Program-made: the position numbers and the translations under genes
Notes under the pieces: model-generated
What the model was told of the DNA's origin: nothing
Database searches by the model: none
The model's input: the letters and a program-made list of their open reading frames with translations, nothing else
In this document: in pieces, positions 39,084-50,774 of the stretch
How the letters are laid out: every line of letters starts with the position of its first letter
How positions within the stretch are numbered: the first letter of the stretch is position 1
Source of the DNA: Eudromia elegans
Lineage: Eukaryota; Chordata; Aves; Tinamiformes; Tinamidae
Reading direction: 5' to 3'
Length of the DNA: 64,000 bases
Assembly: GCA_003342815.1 (NCBI GenBank)
Contig: PTEX01000011.1
Coordinates: 8,281,819-8,345,818 of the forward strand

Positions 39084-39406
39084 CACCTCGCTGCTACAAG
39101 GAATTAAGTAATTTCAGAAACAAAATCATTACCTTCCTTAAGACGATTGATTCCATTTTTGCAGCAGCAATCAACTTGCACATAGCTGTCAAGCTGTCAC
39201 TCGTGACCAATCACTTAAGAGACTTGCAGCCACAGAAATGGCTTAACTACTTATTTTTCTCTCCAAAGAGTGATTATTTTCTAAGTTTTAGGGTAGCGGA
39301 GCTTTTCCACATTGTGCATTTTATATAAGTCAAGCTTCACAGAATAACCTCCAAACAGGAAATAAATCAATTTTCACTGTTCCTCTTTTCCTTCATCTAA
39401 CCCCCA

Positions 39407-39415
<9 letters not shown>

Positions 39416-39437
<22 letters not shown>
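39416..39437 (+). repeat. Poly(A) tract, 22 bases
   Basis: An uninterrupted run of 22 A follows a short C-run and A-run in a pyrimidine/purine transition. It is a mononucleotide microsatellite with no recognisable retroposon body attached. Confidence 0.9.
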
Positions 39438-40801
39438 CAAAAGAGACAGGGAACAGATAAAAGAGAGAAAAGAGAGTAAGTCTCTGAAGAAAAACATAAT
39501 CCAGCCTATCTCAAATTATTTACTTTGATCACAAACAGCTTGGCCATTGTTTGGGAAGGTGCATCAAGTGGAAGATAAAACATTACAACATACAGTTTTG
39601 TGAAACGGGGATTTTAAAAGGACAGCTTGGTTCTGATCTGTATGGAGGTAATGTCAATCTAACTGTTCACCGCAGCTGGCAGATACTGATGAGATAGATA
39701 TACAATAATATGACTCAAAACCAAGGTACCTCTCTCTGTAGGGATTAGTGGGATCTCCTGCTTCAAGCCAACATGATTTATTGAAGTATCAATTAGACTA
39801 TCTTTTAAAATTTCATCTTGCACATAAAATTAACATAACTGACAATGCAATAACAACTTGCATGGACAATTAAGAAAATAAACAGAAATAAATTTGAATG
39901 TAATTGACTGCATTAACAAATTAGAAAACTGTATTTTACTATCTCTGAAACCAGGACAATCTGGTTGAAAGCTTTTGGGAATGCTTCCCTTGAGGAAAAT
40001 ATTCCAATTTGGAAAAATTAGACTTTTAACCACACTAGCTTTCCCCTAATTAGGTAAAATCACAACTGTAGAACAGTTAGGAACACATCTGTATATAACA
40101 CTAATTAGTGGAATTAGTGCTATGTCTATAATCTGTGGGTTGAAATTCCGATTCAGGATGCTGGAAATAATATTTCATTTTAAACACATACATACAAGTG
40201 CATTTTAATATATATGTGGTTCTTTTCAAGCAGCTAAGGCTTGGAGATGATAGCAGAAACAGCTGTGGCTCGTGCTATAGAGTCCATGGACCTGCTGTAC
40301 AGTGCGTTTCCAATGCCAGTCCCAAACCAGCACCTCCTCAGCATCCACTGCCACAGCTGCTTCCCAACACGGTGACTCCCATCCTTAAAGGATCTCCCAG
40401 CTCCAAGATGATAAGCAGGGGATGAAAGACCAAGGAAAGTACTAAAACTCAGCAAGAGATTTTTAATGAAGATCCAATAGACACCAACAGGCTACAGGGA
40501 AACACTTCCTTTCTTGCAAACAAAGCATCACTCAGACTGTTTTGGCATTCAAGTAACAGTTTGAAACTGGTAAGAAGCAAGGGCTTCATTTCACCTGCAA
40601 GGTTTGGGGTAGGCGGTGAGCACCACAACTGACCGGCTTCTCACACAGACCCGTGGTCAGGGTCCTGCTTCCCTCCTCCCCAACCCCTGCTTCCTCCCTG
40701 CTGTAGCCAGGTGGAAGGTCCCCAAACCAAGGAGGTGTCTTCCCAGGAGTTATGGTAGAGCTGTTTTCACCTTCAGTCCTTTAATAACACTTCAGAATTT
40801 G

Positions 40802-40838
<37 letters not shown>
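40802..40838 (+). repeat. Poly(A) tract, 37 bases
   Basis: This is an uninterrupted run of 37 A, the longest homopolymer of the window. It could be a bare mononucleotide microsatellite or the tail of an old retroposed sequence. No retroposon body is recognisable just upstream and I see no convincing target-site duplication, so the microsatellite reading is preferred. The exact length is likely to vary between individuals and between sequencing runs. Confidence 0.9.
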
Positions 40839-40839
<1 letters not shown>

Positions 40840-40962
40840 ACTTTTAGATGAGATAGACATTCTACCTCCTCTCTCTCTCTCCATCCCAAATGTAAGCACA
40901 GATGCAGTCTGATTATAAATATAGCTTTGAATATTTTCTTTTACCAGCTCAGAATTTTGAGC

Positions 40963-41010
40963 AATAAATCTATTCGATTTATTGAGAATAAATCTATTCA
41001 ATTTATTGAT
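40963..41010. repeat. 24-bp tandem duplication containing an 8-bp inverted repeat
   Basis: Two adjacent 24-bp copies (40963-40986 and 40987-41010) share aataaatctattc followed by g/a, then atttattga. Each copy holds the arms aataaatc and gatttatt around a 5-bp loop; the arms are perfect in the first copy and carry one mismatch in the second. A T-run follows the second copy. The array could fold into paired hairpins, but it lies only 125 bp from the 37-A homopolymer, so replication slippage in a simple-sequence area is the likeliest origin. Confidence 0.85.
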
Positions 41011-41700
41011 TTTTTTTTTTATCTGATGGAAAATAAAACTAAGCTCAGCATTAAGACACTGGAATAGAAATAGGACAGTTGCACCCAGAGCCACATAATT
41101 TGTATTTTGTACATTGCTAGTTTCCCAGCACTGCAGCAGTCCCGGCCCGTAACCCGCAGGCATTATATAATGACACCTATCCTGTTTGAGAAGAACTACC
41201 ATAGATCACAAGAAATTTCTCAAGTTGTTGCATGACTCATTTTCTCTTTGTGGAACAGAGTGATTTAACCACTTCTGAGAGCTATCAAGACAAAATGTCA
41301 TAATATTATGGTACTACCATCATAAATACTAGTGTAAGTACCATAAAATACAACAAAATGGTAACACACAGTTACACTCTAATATTTCCCCAAAGCACCC
41401 AGCTCCACGCTCAAGAACTCCCTAAGGACTGGATTTTATTTTTTGTTGTTTTCCTGCAGAGCCCCATTGCAGGAAATTACATCTAAGCTATTGCAATATC
41501 TCTTCCACCTTCCTGATAAAAGTAAGAGTTTAACTGGAGCCATAACCACATCCCACTACGAGTCAGGCCAGGCTTAATGAAGTCCAAGTCATTCTGGAAG
41601 TCAAACTACAGGTATATTACTTGCATTTTCAAAATTAGACCCTCATAAACTATATCCTGCCTATTGATATCAACAGAAGTAATTGCAGTGGTTTGCGTAC

Positions 41701-41808
41701 CTCTGCAGTGAACAGAACTGAAGGCAGCAGGGCCTCTGTTGCTCCCCACATTGCCACATACTCAAGGCTAAAAGTGTCCTCTTCATTTCTCCTGAGCATT
41801 TTAGAACG
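41701..41808 (-). CDS. Candidate 108-nt internal exon, unidentified
   Basis: On the minus strand the acceptor caagacttctaaattag and the donor GAG|GTACGC enclose 36 open codons, phase 0 at both ends. The peptide includes RRNEEDTFSLEYVAMWGATE and ends SVLFTAE. Many codons begin with G and the composition is more protein-like than in most open segments of this window. No family is recognised. Confidence 0.17.
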
Positions 41809-43029
41809 CTAATTTAGAAGTCTTGGAATTTATCTTTGAAGCCTGCCCTTGTAAGATGAGACTAGTTATAAGGAGGTCCTTTACCTAAAGGAAGTGGTCA
41901 CCAGAACNAGTTAAAATAGGCCTATCTGTGCACCAAGTTTACATGCACCTATCGCTGCCTTGAACTTCCCAAATAGCCTTATAGTCCCAAGGTGCTGCAA
42001 GCAGTTATCGTCTTTCATATGTTTCTATGTTTCTGACTGATTCTTAATGCTTAAAATACTTCAGAAAATTCTTTACTGTTCAACAGGTCTTTCACATTGT
42101 ATTTGAAATCTCTACAAGAGTCTATTAAGACCACATCTCCAATCAGAAAGTGAAAAGAGCTCATCTCATGCTATCTTTTTAATGCCCTTGCCGTTCAGAC
42201 AGCAAGAGCAGAGAGCAGAGTGAGGAACAGAGCGTGGGGAAGCTGCCTGCTCCCCACACACAGGAATGCACGGGATTAAGCTCTGCTAAATCACACCTAC
42301 CAACACGTTTCCATGGGATCCAACTCTGAACAAACTTGACTCAATCTTCAGTGGCTCTGCGGAAAAATAATGTGCTCCAAAGACAGAGGACAAGCTGTAA
42401 GGAGGCCTGGGTTGTCACATTCAAAAATGGATACTCAGCCTCCAACAGCGACCTTCTGCAATGTCCTTTTATTGTCTATGTGCCAAAAACTTTGCATATA
42501 AACACCTTTAGTTACACACTGCCAGAAAAAATAAATACTAATAGTTTCATGAAATGCAGCGTAAAAAGCAATTCTCTGAATATATGGTAATGCTTCACAG
42601 CAGTGAGTTTGCATTTCTCTCTTACTGATCGGAAATCCAAGGCAAAATCCCCAAGTTTGAGTATATTATTGTCCCTGACTTCATAAGAAGATTATAAGCA
42701 ATTAGTATCCTTAAAATCTATTAAAGTAATATTTGCTTAGCTTGAGATATTCCAACGCAGTATAACAACATGGGCAAAGCAAAATCTGCTGGGAGAGGAA
42801 ATGTATTTTATCAGAAGCACAAATCAACTTTGAAATATTAAAAAAAAAAAAGAGAGAATACAACTTTTTTTTTTCACCCAGCTATGGATGCAACAAGCAA
42901 TTAAAATATCAAAGTGTATTTTTTCTTAAAAGAGAAAACAAATCAATACTTTTTCAATTAAATCAAGCCACCGTTCACAATACATCCTCCTTTGTTCTAG
43001 TCTTTAATTTTCTCGATAACACAAGCCAA

Positions 43030-43068
43030 GGGGGGGGGGAAGGAAAAAAAAAAAAAAAAAAAAAAAAA
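43030..43068 (+). repeat. G10 followed by A25 homopurine tract
   Basis: Ten G (43030-43039), then AAGG and 25 A (43044-43068) form an unbroken 39-base purine strand. Runs of this kind are slippage-prone and can adopt triplex-like structures. No coding role is visible. Confidence 0.9.
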
Positions 43069-44872
43069 GGCAGTTCCTAGGAAATAAGTCTCTAGGAGGT
43101 CAGGCCAGTATCACATTTCTGGGAGTTGCACTTGCAGGGTATCACATCTGCCTAGAAGGCACTCTGAAGTGCTGACAAACTACACCTCTCAATGCTTTTT
43201 TACTCCTTTCTTCTATTAAATTAAATCACATCAGTATCAAGTATAAAATACATACTGTACCCAAGGAAAGGCAATTTCTAATACTATTGCATGCAAAGAT
43301 GACTTATTCAACAGGAATAGGAAACAAGTTGGTTGGGGTAAGAGGCTAAGCTTTCCTGGTTAAGCTAACATCTGTGCCTATGGGCAAAGTCCTAGCTAGC
43401 TACAAAACCAAGAGAGGCTAAAAACAAATGTGGCACACACGGATTAATTTTGCAGCATGACAAAACAGGGCTAAAATCAGACTAAGATACAAGTTTAGGC
43501 AGAGAAACTATGTTTCCTCTGTACAGAGACTTTTTTCCTTGGGGGAGGTAGAAAGAAAAGAGGAGATGCAAAGGCCCCAACAGAAATAAAAATCTTCCCA
43601 TGCCCTTTTTCATACAAGGTTGGAAGTATCCCACACAGAATTTTCAAAAATAAGTATAATCCATGAGTATGGGCTAAATTTAGTTGCATATGTTTTCCAC
43701 AACATATGCAAGTCCAACTTCCCCTTTGCTTCCTGAGGACACACTTCACCAAGCCATCTTGTACACATTAATATATTTTACAAGCAAAATTTTCAAAGAA
43801 TATTGTACCTATAGAGGAAAAAAAACATTTATGACTCAAGTCTTTAAGCATAACTCTGAAAGAGTAAAAAAGGGAAACTCTCTAGTTTCATTTTCTCCCT
43901 AACTTTCCCACCGCGTTGCAGATAAAGCGTGCCGGGTTATCGCAGCTATGTCTGAGAAGGGGACACAGAAAATATGTTTGCAGAATAAGTTCTCCTGCAA
44001 TTCTGCCTTTAATTTGAGGTGAGAAATTTTGAAACTACTAAAAACATTTTGGTAACAAATACAGAACACATTCTCATTAGTACCACAAAATAAAATAACT
44101 AAAGAAGTATAAACTATTCCTTGTATTTTCAAGTTCTGCTCGTTAGCCTTGAAGAATTTGACAGTAAGTGCAGAAGAATACAGTGTATATCTAACAGAGT
44201 AAGCTAATATACTTTTACACAATGCTTAGTATTCCTAATGACAGCATGCACAAAAACAGTTTTTGAAAAGATGAGATCCTAAGTATCACTGGTGCTTTGA
44301 GATGTTATTATAATGAAGATATTTTAGTCTTCAAGAGAGTAAAATAGAAAAACCATGCAAGAAGTAGGTGGTGAAAACACACAGTGATAGAGAATCTTCA
44401 AAGTTCTCTAGTCTACCTGCAGACAAGCAACTAAGCGAGGAAAGGAGTATCATAGGGGCTCTGGCACCTGGACTTCTGGGCTCAGAAACAAACAAAATAA
44501 ACATCCCCTCACTCTGCTGCCAAATCACTATCTATGCTATTAACAGTATTTAATACTACACAAAACAGAGGTGAATTTTCTGCAGCCGAAATTACAACAA
44601 TGTATTTGTTTTCTATAAAAACTGGATCAAAACCTTAAACACTTCTGTGTCACACACACAGATGCAGCACTGCATTTCAAACTGGTCATAGGTTAGCATA
44701 AGACTCCAATATCCCTCATGGAAACATCTGGGGACACCAGGAAAGGGAAAAAGAAGAGTCAGGGCCAACTCTGGTTGCTGTACCTGATCTGAGCTCTCCA
44801 CTGATCAATAGCCTACAAAATTTCACATTTTCACCAGAAACCTGGGCTTCATTTTCCCCTTCAGGTACTCAC

Positions 44873-45033
44873 TGGAAGAGAAAATACTTGTAACTTGTGA
44901 ATTCAAAGATATTTGAATACCTCATTTTCAGGCCAACTTTCTCTTGCTTCACATCCTTGCTTTGTAGTTTAGTTGAAACAGATTGCATTAGTTCTCCCTC
45001 ACTCTGCTTGAAACCACAGTAAGTTCTGAAGTA
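44873..45033 (-). CDS. Candidate 161-nt internal exon, unidentified
   Basis: On the minus strand a very good acceptor (ttgtcctgtttttcatcccag) precedes 53 open codons and the donor GTGAGT. The peptide is Lys-, Ser- and aromatic-rich and includes KLQSKDVKQEKVGLK. It starts in phase 0 and ends in phase 2. Another strong acceptor lies just downstream on the same strand (ctttcctggtgtccccag, near 44728). No known domain is seen; this may be chance. Confidence 0.16.
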
Positions 45034-46611
45034 CTGGGATGAAAAACAGGACAATATGCAAAAAGTATCACCAGACACTGGGGGAAACAGAAAAGTCTCA
45101 TTGCTACTTTTGCATTTCTACTTCTGTTTTTTACATAGTATAATTTAAGTGGAGAAAATTAACAAGGTCTCTATACTAACTTCCTAATTGAACTCCATGC
45201 AATTGCAGCAGTTTTATTCTCAAATTGTACAATTTGTGAAAAATGGCCACAATCAAATATTGTTCCTAAGTTTCTTAGAGACACAAGCCCACATAAGTTA
45301 CTTAAAAGCTATCAGCAGACCATATAGCTAAAACAGTAAAGCTAATTAAAAACTGAGGACTGGAGGTAACAGCACTCTCAGAGAACACAGTTANAAAATA
45401 AAAATACATTTTAATAGAAAGACCTATAATCCAACCAACTGATTTTTATCCATTCTGCTATAGAAAGGCAGAGAAAAAAAAGTCCAAGTAGGAAACTAAA
45501 GTGAATAAAGGTGGGGAGGGGAGAAACAAAGGAAATTTGATAGATATACAAACCACATCTCAGACTAAGCTCATTTTTTTCAGGTAACTGCAAGAGTCTT
45601 TATTCTTAAGGCAACTCAGGCTAGTCTCTCTAAACTTCTTGTCCACAATCTAGGAATTGAGATGAATTTTAGCTCAACACATACCTAATATGCTGGAAAG
45701 CCACTAATAAAAATAGATGAGAATAGTCCTTTTAAGAAGTTTACTTTCAACTCATTCATAGGTAGAATTTTCTCCACATACAAGAAACTCCTTTTTTATT
45801 TTAACACTTCTAGTCTTTACATCTCAAAAATATTTATCAGTCTATGGTCACTAGCACAGTGTGAGTATGAGCAATTTATTGATACTAACATTGATTCCTT
45901 CACTGGAAGGATTTTAGAGATCCTATTAGGAAAGAGTCAATGATTAAAGACAAGTTTTAAGCACACTCATCAGCAACTTGTTATGAAGCAGAGGGGAGCT
46001 AAATGCATATACGTGTGTGCATATGTGTGTCTGTGCATTTATGTAGATAAAGCATATACAGAAGCATGCATATCCCCCAGCTAAATCTTTAGAACACAGA
46101 GGAAAAGCCAGAGCCTTTTGCCACGCATACTCTCTGTTGCTAGACCCCGTGTCACATGTATCCGCAGACTTACGAAACACCATGTAAATAACAAAACACG
46201 TACCTTCCACTGGAGAATTCCCTTCCCAAACTAGGGAGACCAGCCAGTCTAACTATCTGTCTACTGGGACAGGGTGGCGAGGCACGTGGGCACAAAGTCT
46301 GCTCTTTACATAAAAACAGGTACCATTTTAGATGCAATAATCTTAAAAGGATGAGGACTCATGAAGGTCAAATTCTAGTGCACATAATACTTGAATTTTC
46401 CAAGTGAATATTTTTGAGGATCATTAGGAAAAACAAACAACACAACAGTAGTATTATCATTAAATTCTGTGTCATTAATGTTACATATTCTGCTAGCTAG
46501 CAACAAAGAGAGCAGAACACTACTATTATGCAGAAAGATCTTGTTTTCCCAAGATTGCACTTGAGAAGTTAACAAGAAATCTTAATCTAGATGGAGGTCA
46601 AATCCTGAAAA

Positions 46612-46627
46612 AAATAAATAAATAAAT
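46612..46627 (+). repeat. (AAAT)4 microsatellite
   Basis: Four perfect AAAT units follow a short A-run. Confidence 0.85.
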
Positions 46628-49600
46628 CAAATAATGCATGACTCAGAGAAAAGCGTCCATGTGAGAAATAATCATGGGCTTTTTAAAACTAGGCACTGTG
46701 TTTTGAATATGGCCTCTCACGTGTTGCAGATCATCATCATCAGGGCGTTCCTCAGCTCTGAACTCCGTTGCACCTAAAGCCTCAATAATCAGACTGGACA
46801 TCCTTGAATATACACCACAGAACTTACTATATGAAGGAAAGCATGTTTTAACTGGGAGAGATTTCTCATATGTGAGAAATATGTCTTGTATTTTTTTTTC
46901 TATTAAAAACATATTTGACAGAAGATGATACCTGTTTGCTGCCTGTTGCTGTGAAACCGCAGCAGACACTGAATGGAGGACGGGGTCTATCAGAAAGCAG
47001 AGGTTAAAGAGACTTCCTGAGATAGTAATTACTGCCTTTGGCTTTCTCTTTTGCATCGTGATGTTCTGACTCTCATGCTGGATGAGATTCTATATATTTA
47101 AATAGCTCAAGTTGTTTGTAATTCCTCTTTGCATCCAGAGCTAACCTGAGAACCTCCATCTCTCACCTCACTAAAGTCTCTCGCAGCCCCTTCCTTTGGA
47201 AAATAATTCAAATTCCAAATGGGCAAGAGAGCTAATTTATGTAGGTGAATATGAAGTGGTTTTTATTGAAAATACATCTAGTAATGCAAAATATCCCCCT
47301 CCAGAAACCACCCTAAGAAGTAAAGGACCAGAAAAGCAACTTTGTCTAGAAAATTATTCAGGTTTCAGCCTTAGTTCTCAAGTTTCTGTGGTTCCAAGCC
47401 CAGTGATTCAGGGTTTTCACAATGCCAGATACATTCCTTCAGCTCATTTAAAGGTTTGAGGTGCAGAGTCTAGAGAAGATATAAATCACACTAAAACCAA
47501 ATTCACATGTGTGTTACCTAAGTTAAAATAAAGACTGACTAAACTTATATGTCAGAAGCATCACCTTTATCTTTGAAGGAAAAACATACTACAGACTTTA
47601 AAGCTTGTTTTTAATTTATAACTTAAAAGTATAACTTCCTCTGGAGTGTCACTATGAAGAACAGGAATACAGATCACAAAACTGTGATTTCAGTTTTTGA
47701 AAGGATACAGCAAGAAAGCCCTACTTTCCAAACTGAGGAGTTAAAAACAAAAATGAAAACAAAACAAAAAACCACTAGCAATTCAACCTTGAAGAATTTG
47801 CTTATCAGAAACCAAGGTGAGTAATAAGGAGACAAATATATAACCTTCAAATAGAGAAGATCAGAAATCACAGAACATGCCTAATAGGTGAGCCAGATTT
47901 TATGCAACACTAAAAATGATCTTCCAGTTATTCATGACTCGTCCTTTCTGAATATATTATCTCTGTCAGGTCAACCTTACTTAAAACTAATTTAATAAAG
48001 ACAACAGTTAATTCTGCAGAAGATGGACCCACCTTTAGTCTAGAAATTAAGGTTAGTACTTGCAGATGCAGTGCTTTACAATAGCTGTATTTCAGTTTTC
48101 TAATAGTTATATTTCAGATTTCATTCTTCAGTTGAGCTTCATAAATCCATTCCATCTTTCATGGTTTAGCTTTTAATTAAAGCACAGAAACTACTCCTAA
48201 GACTTAAGGCTATACAAAATACAAGGAACAAAACTCCCTTTCCCGTCCTTTACCAAAGGTGAAAGGAACTAAGCAACCAAGACTGGTTTGATGCCTCCAA
48301 ATTGCTAGGAAAGAAACTTGAGTCTAGAGCCTGCTCTGCAGTCAGAAAGGCAGGAGATATATCCTTGCCAAAAATCATCAATTCTACTGTGAGTTTTGCA
48401 CATTCCCACTCAAGGGCAATATGTCCGTATGTCCTGCAGCCATGCCTTCTTAACAGAATAGCCCTTTCCAAGCTAGTCTCATTCAAAGAATGAGAATTTA
48501 CTATCATATGAAGAGTAATTTATAATTATGTTCAATCTCACAAGTAGTTCCAAAAAAGCATTTGTCTTCCAGAGAGTCCTCCAAGCTTAATCAACAGGGG
48601 GTGGGTATGTGATGCATTGTAGCAGTCTGGTCACAGAAGGAAATCATCAACATGTCCCTTCAATCTAATTCAAAGGACGAGAGCTTAAGATGATTCCTAG
48701 TGCTCTTGTGTTCAGGTGAAAGAGATAGGGGCCTCACCATTTTGTGATGGATGATGGAAACATGTGAGTGGAATGTTATGTATTTATTCTCAGCAGTGCA
48801 TAACTGTCATCAGTACTAAGCAATTCAAAAGCCAAAGATCTCTTTGTGAAAATATGAAATAAAAAATTCACCCAGACATTTCTTTCTTCTAATCCTATTA
48901 TTAAAGACTTGTATCATGAGGCAGAAAAATTGCTAAAGAGGTGTTTAAGTCCAGATATGATTTAATATCCCTATTGAGAATATATACCGCAACAATTTCC
49001 TCAATATACAGCATCACTGAGCTCCAGAGACTGATTGTGCATTACATCGTCTTTTTTTGTTTAATTATATGGCATTTTAACACATCTGAGAAACATTCGT
49101 CTTCTAAGCAATCTCCTGAATTGATTAACATAATTTATTTTAATGCTCTACCCTTTTAAAAGTGGATTTTCAAATCCCTTTCAGAGATATTTTCCTCTTC
49201 AAGGCAATAAACACTCTGCACTTAGCTTTCCAAACTGAAGGCTTCCTACTATAGCGGTTCAGATGGAACTCATGCGCTCTTCATTTCAGAGAAGTTAATG
49301 AGCAAAGAAAGAAAAACGAGCAAGTCATAACTGCAGTTATTAAAGCCAGAGTCATAGGACTGCTCATCTATGGGCTTCTTCATGCGCTCTAAAGCCTACC
49401 ATGTATCAAGCGAAGTACAGGAGGCAGGTTTTATCCAGATATCAAGTCCTTCTGTAAAGGATGGCCAAGAATTACTCTAAACCTGTCCATACAAAGCCCC
49501 AGCCCTCACAGCCGCAGGAGCTGCAAGTCTAAAAATGTTTTTAGATGCTATCAGAGTTATTTGTCAAGAATAAAATAAATATATTTTCAGTTGTAACAGT

Positions 49601-50756
49601 TTCGAATAAAACTTTGTTCAGGATAGGCAAATCCTGTCTGTCCAATCCTATAAAGAGGTCAGATGTGTATGAATAGGCCTCTTTCCAAAAGGAAAAGACA
49701 CATGCTCACACAAGCATCAGTGAGAACTTACAGGACCAATCCTGGCCTCATTTTCTGAGGATACACACAAAAAGAGAACTATTTCACAAAGATTTAAAGA
49801 AAATAAAAACAACTTAATGAATTTAGATCTGTAAGTAATAATGCCTTCAATACCAAGCTACACTAAAAGAAAGCACAAAGAGTTTCATTTCTCAAAAGAT
49901 GATGAGAAATCCAATTTCAAATGTTTGAGGATTGCAGTTTCCGAGATCTCAAAAGGACAAGAGGAATTCACAAATAGAACTTTAATATTTACAGAGTTTA
50001 GAAGCATTGCGTTTTATTTCTAGCAAGTGTTGTCAGAGCTCTCAGCACGACCTATCTAAAACTCTTGGTTGCTAAAATCGAGTGCCTTACATAGGAAGAA
50101 TTAGTTGCCCTATTCTTGACTATTTTCCCCCCTGCTGTGAGTTAAGATCAAACCAACAACCTGAGAAACTGTTCTCTGCCAGGCCTTGCTAAAAGAATCT
50201 TTCGCTAAATGCTGCAGATATTACAAAAGCAAAAGAGCAAGGGTCAGTGGGCAGTTCGAGCAGTGCTATTTTTCAGCAGTGCTTGAAAGTTGTCAGGAAT
50301 GCAAAAACAGGGACAGAACTTTTCATAAATCTAAGTGAATGTCAACATTAAGGGTGACTATTTTTTTCAGATTTTTAAATATGTCTTAAATACAACTTGC
50401 TGACCACAGAATAAGAATTTGCCTTTTTGTCAGCTACTCAAAACTGAAATCCTCAAGAATAACTCAAAATATCGCTGATGTTGGCCAGATGAGTCTCTTA
50501 CTTCAGGAGTTCATTTGCTTTAGATTAACACGCAACCAGGGTTATGCTTAATTTAACAAAATGGCTAAAAATGGATTTTAAAATTGGTCCTAGGGCATAG
50601 CATGCACAGGCAAGAGTCCAGGTCAGAGAACATAAAAGATTTCAAACACAAACATAGTAAACATAAGGATAACTTGAAATAAACAGTTTACTTTGGTTTG
50701 TTATGCTAATTAACTTTGTGTTTGACACATTATTAGTATATTGCAATAAGCAGCGA

Positions 50757-50774
50757 TTTAAGCAGCTGCTTAAA
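50757..50774. repeat. 18-bp perfect palindrome centred on an E-box
   Basis: TTTAAGCAGCTGCTTAAA reads identically on both strands and is centred on CAGCTG, an E-box of the type bound by bHLH dimers. About 60-100 bp to the left lie GTAAACA and ATAAACA, which fit forkhead factors, and a TTAATTA-like homeodomain site (atgctaattaac). The grouping suggests a possible enhancer element. A perfect 18-bp palindrome is only mildly unexpected in 64 kb, so function is not established. Confidence 0.7.

Larger units (their letters stand above)
31310..40800. other. Mostly noncoding; no recognised gene
   Basis: Only chance-level frames, small A-tracts and the separately listed candidates are present. The stretch at 39000-39310 is unique sequence with paired CTGTCA and ATTGATT-like motifs (possible MEIS/PBX-type sites) and could be a conserved element, but the same bases can also be read as a short minus-strand open segment (39133-39193). 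Confidence 0.6.
41011..50690. other. Mostly noncoding; no recognised gene
   Basis: No retroposon or known protein is identifiable. Several minus-strand segments have good splice-like borders (42301-42356, 44417-44480, 44634-44727, 46204-46230, 47167-47231, 47981-48084, 48254-48472) but no recognisable product. Confidence 0.6.

Noticed and set aside
40770-40850. 37-A tract as the tail of a processed pseudogene
   Set aside because: There is no recognisable coding remnant upstream and no convincing target-site duplication.
40616-41202. Frames on both strands with poly-Lys or poly-Phe runs
   Set aside because: They are produced by the 37-A homopolymer.
47167-47312. What first looked like a long 48-codon minus-strand exon with excellent splice borders
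   Set aside because: Rechecking the bases showed a run of five T (not four) at 47260-47264 on the plus strand. The upstream and downstream halves are therefore in different frames and a stop intervenes. Only the shorter part (47167-47231) stays open. This is a warning about how easily such segments appear convincing.
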